Below are positions 27,715-36,272 of a DNA stretch of 64,000 bases, in pieces (the stretch's first letter is position 1; every line of letters begins with the position of its first letter). Source of the DNA: Helicobacter pylori_CU. Lineage in GTDB: Bacteria > Campylobacterota > Campylobacteria > Campylobacterales > Helicobacteraceae. Made by a program: the position numbers and the translations under genes. Where the stretch lies: positions 434,001 through 498,000 of the forward strand of contig NC_017733.1 of assembly GCF_000259235.1 (NCBI RefSeq), written 5' to 3'. The notes beneath the pieces are model-generated. The model had not been told where the DNA came from. It saw only the letters and a list, made by a program, of their open reading frames with translations, and did not search any database.

Positions 27715-28461
27715 TAATAACGATTTTAAAGGTTATAGAAATTTATTGGGTTTTAATTCTCAAAATGCGTTTAAGGAATTTTTAGGCGCTAAAGACATAC
27801 AACCTTGCGTTGATTTCAATTATTTAAACGCACTCAAAAAAAGGCTTATTGAAATTTTTAGCGCTATCAATAGTATTTATTGTTTTAAATATAATGAGTA
27901 TGGATTGGAATGCTTTTTTAAAAACTCTATAGAGCGAGTGTTTTCAAAGATAGTGGACACTCATATTATTTATAAGCTGAATAATCAAGGCAGAAGAGTT
28001 GAAGAAGTTTGTTTTTCGTGGATGCGTGGGTTTTTGGTAGCGGAATTTTTTAAGGATTTTATCGCTTGTCTTTTTAACACGCAAAAAGAAACCATCAAAT
28101 TTTTTGGTGGCGATAATTTTGAGAACATAGAAAGCTTTATAAAGAAGTCCTAAAGCCGATTTTTTTATTGGACAATCATTTATTGCTAGAAGTTCAAAGC
28201 GGGTTTCAAGGGATCAATGATATTAAAGAACATAAAGTTTTAGAGGCTAAAAGGCGTTTGATAACGGATAAAATTCCTACTATTGTGGTGCATTTTGACC
28301 TGTTTAACAGGCAAGTGGCGTGCGTAGAAATTTCTCAAATCAAAGACAATGATTTGAATTGGATAACCCGCCAACAAATGGAAGGGCAGAGCGTTTTTAA
28401 TGTTTCGCAAAACTTTTTTGATCACAAAATTACAGAAGTACCTAATAAGCCGCTTTCATAA
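27707..28461 (+). pseudogene. R-M-associated gene (probable endonuclease), frameshifted
   Basis: Two adjacent open frames look like one ~250-aa protein broken by a frameshift near 28133-28145. The first (27707-28153) ends ENIESFIKKS. In the frame of the second, the same DNA reads on as YKEVLKPIFLLDNHLLLEVQSGF and continues to the stop at 28461. LLLEVQSGF followed by a conserved-looking IPTIVVHFDLF...ACVEISQI segment could belong to a nuclease fold, but I do not recognise a family. It overlaps the C5 methylase by eight bases. Restriction by this product is probably lost. A sequencing error cannot be excluded. Confidence 0.6.
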
Positions 28462-28566
28462 AAACCCATAATACGGCCTAAATAAAATACAAGATAAGAG
28501 TATTAAAAATGTGGTAGGTGGATTGAATGTTTGTTATTTTTTGCCCAATATTCAGCGTGAGTGTGT

Positions 28567-28650
28567 GTGCCTCAAATAAGAGAGCGAGTGATTTTAGTGG
28601 GCGCGCTTAAACGCTTTAAACAAAAATCCCACTCCCCCCTTATATTTTGA
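28567..28650 (+). pseudogene. Fragment of a second C5 methyltransferase (motif VIII)
   Basis: 28566-28627 matches 27110-27171 inside the C5 methylase at 58 of 62 bases. It reads VPQIRERVILVGALKRFKQK and then runs into TGA. It carries PQIRERV where the intact gene has PQMRERV, so it looks like debris of a related allele. It lies in the 204-base gap before the convergent catalase-like gene, which otherwise shows no gene. Confidence 0.7.
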
Positions 28651-28665
28651 TTCGCCTTAGCCTTT

Positions 28666-29610
28666 TTATTGCCTTCTGCTAAAAGTGATCCCATAAACTT
28701 CATTCCTGATTTGGAATAAAGGATCAGTAGGGGCTTCTACGCCTTTAGGGAGATCGGCTGGGAAATACACATCTTTATTGCAACCCGTTCCTTCGTATTT
28801 TTCAACTTTCAATGTCCCCACTAATAATTCCTTATGCTTGCCTTTCCAAAGCGCGGTCGTGTCGTTAGTGGCATCATTTTGATTCGCAAACACCAGATAC
28901 ATTTGGTATTCTATGGGCTTAGTTTTAAGGTGTTGTTGGAATGAAGAAAGCAGATAATTTGAATCTTTTTGCTTTAATTCTTGGGGGTTAAGATACTTAA
29001 CGCCATCTTTAGGCACAAATTTCCATCTCGCAGGCAATAATTCCTCTTTCTTATCTTTAAACCTGAACGCATGCACGCTATAATAAGGCGTGTTAGCCAC
29101 GCTTGAGCTAATCCCTATCGTTTTCATATAGGCGGCAAAATTCCTATAAGAGGGGACTTCTTCATAAAGCTTTTTGATTCTTGCTTCATCCACCTTGCCA
29201 TTTTTAGGAATCCTCATCTCAAAAAATTGGGCGAACTCTTCAGGGTTTTTGGCAAAATTGATTTCTGTATTGAGCATCACCATTGTCCAACTAGCGTTTT
29301 GATTTTCTAGTTTTAACGCCATTCCCCTAACCTTGCTTTTATCGTCCATCATCGCACCCCCTAAAGAATACCTTACAGACGCAGGGATTTCTTTTTCACT
29401 GAGTAATGGCACATCTAAATCTTTTTTTGCTTGCAAATTAGGGAGGAACACGCCTTTAGCGCAAAATCCTTTCGTGTGGTTGATTTTCATTTTAGGCTCT
29501 TTGGCGTTGAGTTTGTAAAAAATATCCGCAATCTCTTCAGCGCTCACTTCATGGGCTTTTAAAAAACCCAAACTCAAAACCAAACACAAGCTCAAACCAA
29601 TTTTTTTCAT
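28666..29610 (-). CDS. Periplasmic catalase-related peroxidase
   Basis: 314 aa with signal peptide IGLSLCLVLSLGFLKAHE. The catalase core follows in short form: NHTKGFCAKGVFLPN near residue 44 contains the distal His of catalase-like peroxidases, SVRYSLGGAMMDDKSKVRGMALK is the small-family version of the heme-pocket region, and MVMLNTEINFAKNPEEFAQFF follows. It lacks the full catalase barrel length (505 aa in KatA at 38972), so peroxidase rather than catalase activity is expected. Equivalent to HP0485. A 277-base AT-rich gap separates it from divergent hofC. Confidence 0.85.
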   Translation of the reverse strand: MKKIGLSLCLVLSLGFLKAHEVSAEEIADIFYKLNAKEPKMKINHTKGFCAKGVFLPNLQAKKDLDVPLLSEKEIPASVRYSLGGAMMDDKSKVRGMALKLENQNASWTMVMLNTEINFAKNPEEFAQFFEMRIPKNGKVDEARIKKLYEEVPSYRNFAAYMKTIGISSSVANTPYYSVHAFRFKDKKEELLPARWKFVPKDGVKYLNPQELKQKDSNYLLSSFQQHLKTKPIEYQMYLVFANQNDATNDTTALWKGKHKELLVGTLKVEKYEGTGCNKDVYFPADLPKGVEAPTDPLFQIRNEVYGITFSRRQ

Positions 29611-29829
29611 TTTTGCTCCTTATTGTCATTTTTTTAATCTATGTATTTGGTGTAAAAACCATTTTTAGCTTTAAAATATTATCATGCTATATACTATCAA
29701 TGCAGATAGTTTTTAAAGCGACTATGTAAAATAGAAGCTTTTTCACTAGCAAACTGGCGTTTGAAAATTTAAATTTTGTAAATTTTAAGAAAAACTAGCT
29801 TGATTTTAAACTAAATCTATATTCTTTTA

Positions 29830-29838
29830 TGCTACAAT
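29830..29838 (+). promoter_or_regulatory. Extended -10 of hofC
   Basis: TGCTACAAT lies 50 bases before the hofC ATG, with an AAGGAAGAGG ribosome site in front of the gene. The rest of 29611-29829 is AT-rich with no gene seen. Confidence 0.5.
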
Positions 29839-29887
29839 TATTTCTACAGAGTAATTTATCTATTCTCAGGTAAAGTAAGGAAGAGGA

Positions 29888-31474
29888 ATGAAATTAAAGA
29901 AACGAAAAGTTGCGGCTGCATTGCTAAAGCGTTTTACCTTGCCACTATTGTTCACTACGGGTTCATTAGGGGCGGTTACTTATGAAGTGCATGGAGATTT
30001 TATCAATTTTGCTAAAGTGGGTTTTAACCATTCGCCTATTAACCCTGTTAAAGGTATCTATCCTACAGAGACTTTTGTTAACCTTACAGGTAAGCTAGAG
30101 GGGTCTGTGCATTTAGGTAGGGGATGGACCGTGAATTTAGGCGGTGTTTTGGGTGGACAAGTTTATGATAGCACTAGGTATGATAGGTGGGCAAAGGATT
30201 TTACTCCCCCAAGCTATTGGGATAAAACTTCTTGCGGCACCGATTCTATGAGTCTTTGTATGAACGCTACTAAAATGTGGCAGCAATCAGGGCCAGGTGG
30301 TATTATTAACCCTAGAGGTCTTGGTTGGGAATATATGGGTGAGTGGAACGGCTTGTTCCCTAACTACTATCCGGCTAACGCCTACTTGCCCGGTGGTTCA
30401 AGGCGCTATGAAGTTTATAAAGCGAATCTCACCTATGACAGCGACAGAGTCCATATGGTCATGGGGCGTTTTGACGTTACAGAGCAGGAGCAAATGGATT
30501 GGGTTTACCAATTGTTCCAAGGTTTTTATGGGACTTTCAAGCTTACGAATAAGATGAAATTCTTGCTCTTTAGCTCTTGGGGTCGTGGTATCGCTGATGG
30601 TCAATGGTTGTTCCCCATTTATCGTGAAAAGCCTTGGGGTATTCATAAGGCGGGTATTATTTATCGCCCTACAAAGAATCTAATGATTCACCCTTATGTG
30701 TATCTCATCCCAATGGTAGGTACATTGCCCGGTGCTAAAATAGAATACGATACCAATCCTGAGTTTAGCGGTATGGGTATTAGGAACAGAACGACTTTTT
30801 ATGTGTTATATGACTATCGTTGGAATAACGCTGAATACGGCCGTTACGCACCCGCTCGTTATAACACTTGGGATCCGTTCTTGGATAATGGTAAGTGGCG
30901 CGGCTTGCAAGGTCCTGGTGGTGCGACGCTCTTTTTACGCCACCATATAGACATTAACAACTACTTTGTGGTTGGTGGTGCTTATCTCAACATTGGTAAC
31001 CCTAACATGAACTTAGGTACTTGGGGTAACATCATCGCTGTGGATGGTATCGAACAATGGGTTGGCAGTATCTACAGCTTAGGGTTTGCAGGGATTGACA
31101 ACATTACCGATGCTGACGCGTTCACTGAGTATGTTAAAGGTGGAGGTAAGCATGGTAAGTTCAGTTGGAGTCTCTATCAACGCTTCACCACCGCTCCAAG
31201 GGCATTGGAATATGGTATTGGTATGTATCTAGACTATCAGTTCAGCAAACATGTTAAAGCGGGTCTCAAACTCGTGTGGTTAGAGTTCCAAATTCGTGCG
31301 GGTTACAACCCTGGAACTGGTTTCCTTGGGCCAAACGGTCAGCCGCTTAACTTGAATAATGGTTTGTTTGAATCTTCTGCATTCGCGCAAGGTCCTCAAG
31401 ACATAGGTGGCATTAAAAAGAGTATTACCCAAGATAGAAGCCATTTGATGACACACATCAGTTATAGTTTCTAA
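29888..31474 (+). CDS. hofC: Hof-family outer-membrane protein HofC
   Basis: 528 aa with a basic signal peptide (LKKRKVAAALLKRFTLPLLFTTGSLGAV). The mature protein begins YEVHGDFINFAKVGFNHSPI and ends RSHLMTHISYSF, with aromatic alternating strands throughout, as in a large porin-like barrel. Equivalent to HP0486. It is followed after 57 bases by its paralogue hofD with the same plan (KVGFN...IYPTETF versus KFGFNNQ...IYPTGSY), so the pair arose by an old tandem duplication. Confidence 0.92.
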   Translation: MKLKKRKVAAALLKRFTLPLLFTTGSLGAVTYEVHGDFINFAKVGFNHSPINPVKGIYPTETFVNLTGKLEGSVHLGRGWTVNLGGVLGGQVYDSTRYDRWAKDFTPPSYWDKTSCGTDSMSLCMNATKMWQQSGPGGIINPRGLGWEYMGEWNGLFPNYYPANAYLPGGSRRYEVYKANLTYDSDRVHMVMGRFDVTEQEQMDWVYQLFQGFYGTFKLTNKMKFLLFSSWGRGIADGQWLFPIYREKPWGIHKAGIIYRPTKNLMIHPYVYLIPMVGTLPGAKIEYDTNPEFSGMGIRNRTTFYVLYDYRWNNAEYGRYAPARYNTWDPFLDNGKWRGLQGPGGATLFLRHHIDINNYFVVGGAYLNIGNPNMNLGTWGNIIAVDGIEQWVGSIYSLGFAGIDNITDADAFTEYVKGGGKHGKFSWSLYQRFTTAPRALEYGIGMYLDYQFSKHVKAGLKLVWLEFQIRAGYNPGTGFLGPNGQPLNLNNGLFESSAFAQGPQDIGGIKKSITQDRSHLMTHISYSF

Positions 31475-31531
31475 GAGAGTTCTCCCCCTATCTCTTAGAT
31501 ATGCCTTTTTTGTATTTTTATTTTAATATCT

Positions 31532-32944
31532 TTGGGAGTTAGGGTTTTGGAAATTAAGAAATATTTTTCTTACTCTCTATTTTTTTTGCTTTTTTCTAGT
31601 CTTTTTTTATCCAAACTTCAAGCTTATAAATTCAACATGAGTATTGTTGGAAAGGTGAGCAGCTATACCAAGTTTGGCTTTAACAACCAAAGATACCAGC
31701 CTTCCAAAGACATTTATCCTACAGGTAGCTACACTTCTTTACTCGGCGAATTGAATTTGAGCATGGGTTTATACAAGGGTTTGAGGGCAGAAGTGGGGGC
31801 GATGATGGCAGCACTCCCCTATGACTCTACCGCTTATCAAGGCAACAATATCCCTAATGGCCAGCCTGGCTCTAGGACCGATCCTTTTGGGGCGGGTATC
31901 TTTTGGCAATATATTGGTTGGTATGCAGGGCATAGCGGTTTAAATGTGCAAAAACCTCGTTTAGCCATGGTGCATAACGCTTTTTTGAGCTACAACTACA
32001 AAAAAGACAAATTCAGTTTTGGCGTGAAAGGGGGGCGCTATGATGCTGAAGAGTATGATTGGTTCACTTCTTACACTCAAGGGGTTGAAGGCTTTGTCAA
32101 ATACAAAGACACCAGGTTAAGGGTGATGTATTCAGACGCTAGGGCTTCAGCGTCAAGCGATTGGTTTTGGTATTTTGGGCGCTACTATACAAGCGGTAAG
32201 GCTCTAATGGTAGCTGATTTGAAATATGAAAAAGACAACCTAAAAATCAACCCTTATTTTTATGCGATCTTTCAAAGAATGTATGCGCCAGGCATTAATA
32301 TCACTTATGACACCAACCCTAATTTCAACAATAAGGGCTTTCGTTTTGTAGGCACTTTCGTGGGTTTTTTCCCCATTTTTGCCACTCCAGCTAATCAAAA
32401 TGATATTATCCTATTCCAACAAGTGCCGCTAGGAAAGAGCGGGCAAACTTATTTCTTCCGCACTCGTTTTTATTATAATAAGTGGCAATTTGGGGGTAGT
32501 GTCTATAAAAATATCGGTAACGCTAATGGTGATATAGGTATTTATGGGGATCCTTTGGGGTATAACATTTGGACGAATAGTATTTATGACGCAGAAATTA
32601 ACAATATTGTTGGCGCTGATGTTATTAACGGGTTTTTATATGTAGGCTCACAATATAGAGGGTTTAGTTGGAAAATTTTAGGCCGTTGGACGGATAGCCC
32701 AAGGGCTGATGAAAGGAGTCTCGCGCTCTTTTTGAGTTATTTTTCTAATAAGTATAATACTAGAATGGATTTGAAACTAGAATATTATGGCAATATCACC
32801 AAAAAAGGCTATTGCATTGGGTATTGTGGCATGTATGTTCCAGTCGATCCTAACGGGCCTGGGACACAGCCTTTAACGCACAATGTGTATTCTGACAGGA
32901 GCCATATAATGTTTAACATTACTTATGGTTTTAGGATGTACTAG
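31532..32944 (+). CDS. hofD: Hof-family outer-membrane protein HofD
   Basis: About 465-470 aa. Signal peptide FSYSLFFLLFSSLFLSKLQA, then YKFNMSIVGKVSSYTKFGFNNQ and a barrel ending RSHIMFNITYGFRMY. No ATG is available at the start. TTG at 31532 or TTG at 31547 (reading LEIKKYFSYSLFF) are the options, and I lean to 31547 because GGGAG then sits at a usable distance. Equivalent to HP0487. Downstream is an imperfect hairpin AGCCTTT/AAAGGCT at 32974-32998 without a T run. Confidence 0.88.
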   Translation: MGVRVLEIKKYFSYSLFFLLFSSLFLSKLQAYKFNMSIVGKVSSYTKFGFNNQRYQPSKDIYPTGSYTSLLGELNLSMGLYKGLRAEVGAMMAALPYDSTAYQGNNIPNGQPGSRTDPFGAGIFWQYIGWYAGHSGLNVQKPRLAMVHNAFLSYNYKKDKFSFGVKGGRYDAEEYDWFTSYTQGVEGFVKYKDTRLRVMYSDARASASSDWFWYFGRYYTSGKALMVADLKYEKDNLKINPYFYAIFQRMYAPGINITYDTNPNFNNKGFRFVGTFVGFFPIFATPANQNDIILFQQVPLGKSGQTYFFRTRFYYNKWQFGGSVYKNIGNANGDIGIYGDPLGYNIWTNSIYDAEINNIVGADVINGFLYVGSQYRGFSWKILGRWTDSPRADERSLALFLSYFSNKYNTRMDLKLEYYGNITKKGYCIGYCGMYVPVDPNGPGTQPLTHNVYSDRSHIMFNITYGFRMY

Positions 32945-33067
32945 CATTTTATCCTTAATGGATATTTTTGATTAGCCTTTTTAAAATATTGAAAGGCTCT
33001 GCTCCAATCAAATATTAATACTCAAAAAGTTTTATTTAACTTTATTATTAAATATTTAATATACTAG

Positions 33068-34180
33068 AACAAAACACCACACTCCGCGCAGTTTTTCAAC
33101 AAGCTAAACGAGTTTAAAGACGATGTTTTTACCACACCCAAAGCTAAAGAATACATTGACATAGCGAGCGGTTTTCACAAGCTTTTTAAAAACGACGCTA
33201 AGATCGCCGAAAGCCTAAAGCCAGCCATTACGAAAAACTTAAGCCAAGGTTTAGCGACCACTTTAAGCGGAGCGTTAAAATACCAATGGACTAAATTCAC
33301 GCTAGGGACTTTATACCGCAACGCGCCCGATCGCATTTTAGGCGTGAAGTTACCCAAAGCCTTAAACGAAGCCACCGCAGGAGCGGCTTTAAAGTATCAC
33401 ATTAAAAGAGCGCTAGAGAGAAGCCACAGCATAAGCGAATTTAGTAAAAATTTAAACTTGAGCGCCAAAAACGCTAAATTTTCCAACAACACGCTTAAAA
33501 TCATTGAAGAGCTTACTAACGGAATCAAGCAAGCCAGTGAAGAAATCAAAGAGAAAGCGTTTGATTTTTCTAATGAAAAACTCACTAACGAACAAATCAA
33601 AGAGATACTAAATAACGCAGAAATCCCTACAAGCGGGAGAGATGCGATCACTTTTGGAGTGAATAACCTAAACCCTGAAATGGTTGAATTTTTACACAAA
33701 AACAACAAAAAAATGATTATAGAAAAAGCCTCTAACAAAGAATTAGAACTTTTAAAAGACGCTAACTTTAAGCAAAACATAAGAGCGAGTTTAGATCATG
33801 ATGCTATCGCTCACATACTCAAAAGGCATGGCGTTAATTCTGTTAATGTTAGAAATGGTGAAAGCCCTATCACTTACGAAGATATAGCTAATTATAGAGA
33901 TATTGTTAATAACGCTGATGAAATTATTAGAGCCATAGGAAAAGGAAATAAAGAAAATATAACAGCGTTTAAACAAATCAACGGCTATGCGGTAGTGGTA
34001 GAGCAAGCGGTCAATAAGAAAAATGAATTAGTTTTAAAAACGATGTTCAAAAGTAACGGAGATTATAAGAATAATGATGTTTATAAAGAATTTTCAAGCA
34101 CCTCACTCGACGCTAACGCGAAGGTGCCCCATGGGTTGAGTTCCCATAGTCATAGTGGTGCTACAGAAAATATTATATAA
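33068..34180 (+). pseudogene. 3' remnant of a large mobile-element gene with C-terminal PBECR-type (DUF3519) nuclease domain
   Basis: An open frame of ~370 codons starts directly after a stop at 33065 and has no ATG near its beginning; the first usable start is GTG at 33344. Translation from 33068 is continuous and protein-like (FNKLNEFKDDVFTTPKAKEY, YIDIASGFHKLFKNDAK), so the 5' end of a larger gene has been lost. The last ~125 residues read DHDAIAHILKRHG, ITYEDIANYRDIV, GYAVVVEQAV and LVLKTMFKS. That is the pattern of barnase/EndoU/colicin-like nuclease domains found on phage MuF and plasticity-zone proteins. The domain itself is undamaged. Expression is unlikely without a promoter. Confidence 0.65.
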
Positions 34181-34936
34181 AAACCACTAAATAGTCAAGA
34201 GGTAAAAAATGAATTAATCTTAAAAATGATGCATCAATCAAAGCTTTAATACAAGACACCAAACCCTCTAAGGGGCAACCATAGGTTGAGTTCCTATAGC
34301 GATGTCTGTAAGAATGCTACCATAAAAACCCCAACAAAGCCAAATAACGGCTTAAATCTTTTCAAGGAGAACGCAAGGAGAATGAATGAAAAACAAAAAA
34401 CGATGTTAAAGCAGAGATTGACAAGGCGGACATTATCCACTCTTTCATTCCGCAGGATAGCTGAAAATGCTAAAAAGCAATGAGTGGGCTACCATTGAAA
34501 CTATAAAACAAAAGCTTTAATAAATCAAGGAAAAATCAAGGAAGTCAAGAAATGAAAACGAGCGAAAGCTATAACCAAATCCTAGAAAAAGCGAGAACGA
34601 TAATGGATAAGGCCGAATGATTAAAGAGTGAGTGGGTTATTACAAGGTTTGAAAAAAAGTAGGAAATCTTAGAGAGCAAGCTAAGTTTATAGACCCTAGC
34701 TTAATTACAAAAGATGGAGAGCGTTTAGCTTCTTCTTTAAACTCTAATAACCCCAATCCTACCACAAAAGAATAAGCAAGGCAATAAACTACCCAAACCT
34801 ACCCAGTCAGTATGAGAAAGATAAGCCTAAAAACCCCTTTAAAAATTCTGGCCTTGTTCTGATCAAATGCCAATAATTGAGTTTTTAAAAAATGATTTTT
34901 AAAACTCTATAAAAATGAAGTAAGCCTTTTTATGGT
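34181..34936 (+). pseudogene. Decayed gene fragments downstream of the nuclease remnant
   Basis: 750 bases with no intact gene but clear coding debris. Around 34273-34302 the sequence CATAGGTTGAGTTCCTATAG repeats, with two changes, the CATGGGTTGAGTTCCCATAG at the end of the previous frame (34129-34148): a partial tandem copy. Further scraps read KAEIDKADIIHSFIPQDS (ending near 34450), a 22-codon frame MKTSESYNQILEKARTIMDKAE (34552-34620), and FIDPSLITKDGERLASSLNS (34686 on). Each ends in an in-frame stop. They look like ends of several element genes deleted piecemeal. Confidence 0.55.
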
Positions 34937-35668
34937 TTAGTTTAAAGCCCAATTGGTTTTAGTGAGATTTTCTCTGATTGAAAAAAGCTTGTCTTTGACT
35001 TCGTTACTGCTCAATTTCCTCACTTTATCAGAACTGTATTTCAAATCCTGGCTAAGAAGAGATAATCTGTTAGACAAATCGGCAATATCCACCCTTAGCC
35101 CCTCATCTCTGGCTAATTTGAGAGCAGGGATTAGATCCGTATCTTTTGAAAATATCAAAATCCTATCAGCTATTTTTTTAAAGGCTATCCTTTGAATGTC
35201 AAGACCCATGAGCATATCCACCTGCTTTTGCTCTAATAACGCCCTATAACTCCCATCAAACTCCACTCTTATTGCGTTTAACTTAGTCCTCCCTAACCTC
35301 AATTCCACTTGATCCAATGAAGCCAGATCGTGTTGGAAATTTTCCACATCGCTATAAATCTTCTCCCACTTAGTCGCTTCACTGCTTTGTAAGATTTCTT
35401 CAATGTCGCTGCTGGTGAAGATTTTCATTTCTGTTCCCGGATTTTTTTCATTTTGGAGAGTGTCGTTCCTTTTATCCCATAACGCATGTTCAAAATCAAA
35501 GGGTGGGGTGGTATAAAAGTAAATACGGCTGATCCATTCATCATCCAGTAAAAAAGCTCTGATAGTAACGATCACGTCTAAAGCGATATTATAATTAACG
35601 CATTTTGTTTGTTTAATATCGCGCCTGAAATTCTCCCAATCCACTAGTATGATTGTGTTTGCTTTCAT
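34937..35668 (-). CDS. NYN-domain (PIN-like, LabA/DUF88) putative RNase
   Basis: 243 aa. The N terminus IILVDWENFRRDI carries the first catalytic Asp of the NYN fold. KQVDMLMGLDIQRIAF (~165-180) and ILIFSKDTDLIPALKLARDEG (~190-210) carry the next conserved acidic residues and the closing strand, so the metal site looks complete. Known relatives act on RNA. No signal peptide. It stands alone on the minus strand beside the decayed element and divergent to ruvC. The H. pylori role is unknown. Confidence 0.75.
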   Translation of the reverse strand: MKANTIILVDWENFRRDIKQTKCVNYNIALDVIVTIRAFLLDDEWISRIYFYTTPPFDFEHALWDKRNDTLQNEKNPGTEMKIFTSSDIEEILQSSEATKWEKIYSDVENFQHDLASLDQVELRLGRTKLNAIRVEFDGSYRALLEQKQVDMLMGLDIQRIAFKKIADRILIFSKDTDLIPALKLARDEGLRVDIADLSNRLSLLSQDLKYSSDKVRKLSSNEVKDKLFSIRENLTKTNWALN

Positions 35669-35748
35669 TTATTGCTCCCTTATTTATACGCTAAATTTTT
35701 TAAAATTCTTAATGCAATCTTGTATTTTGCACCAACAAGAAACATGGA

Positions 35749-35754
35749 TATAAT
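35749..35754 (+). promoter_or_regulatory. -10 element of ruvC
   Basis: TATAAT, 42 bases before the ruvC gene, in the 127-base gap shared with the divergent NYN gene. Confidence 0.5.
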
Positions 35755-35795
35755 AATAGCGTTTTTTAAACCTTGCAATTAAATAATAGGAATGA

Positions 35796-36272
35796 TTGAT
35801 GCGTATTTTAGGAATAGACCCAGGCAGCAGGAAATGCGGGTATGCTATCATTTCTCACACTTCTAACAAGCTTTCTTTAATCACGGCCGGGTTCATCAAT
35901 ATCACCACGACACGCTTGCAAGAACAAATCTTAGATTTGATAGAAGCTTTAGATTGTTTATTGGATCGTTACGAAGTTAATGAAGTGGCGATTGAAGATA
36001 TTTTCTTTGGGTATAACCCAAAAAGCGTGATCAAGCTCGCGCAATTCAGGGGGGCGTTGTCCTTAAAGATTTTAGAAAGGATTGGTAATTTCAGCGAATA
36101 CACGCCCTTGCAAGTCAAAAAAGCCCTAACTGGTAACGGGAAAGCCGCTAAAGAGCAAGTAGCCTTTATGGTCAAACGCTTGCTTAATATCACAAGCGAA
36201 ATCAAGCCTTTGGATATTAGCGATGCGATAGCCGTTGCTATCACGCATGCGCAACGCTTAAAGCCCCACTAA
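35796..36272 (+). CDS. ruvC: Holliday junction resolvase RuvC
   Basis: Cuts Holliday junctions in the RuvABC recombination pathway. The ORF gives 158 aa, or 157 from the ATG at 35799 preceded by AGGAATGATTG. Catalytic acids appear in GIDPGSRKCGY, VAIEDIFFGYNPKS and the C-terminal DISDAIAVAITHA. It abuts frpB1 tail to tail with no spacer. Equivalent to HP0877. Confidence 0.94.
   Translation: MMRILGIDPGSRKCGYAIISHTSNKLSLITAGFINITTTRLQEQILDLIEALDCLLDRYEVNEVAIEDIFFGYNPKSVIKLAQFRGALSLKILERIGNFSEYTPLQVKKALTGNGKAAKEQVAFMVKRLLNITSEIKPLDISDAIAVAITHAQRLKPH

Noticed and set aside
34286..34483. 65-codon frame in the 34 kb debris
   Set aside because: It runs across fragments that are coherent only in other frames, so it is not a real gene.
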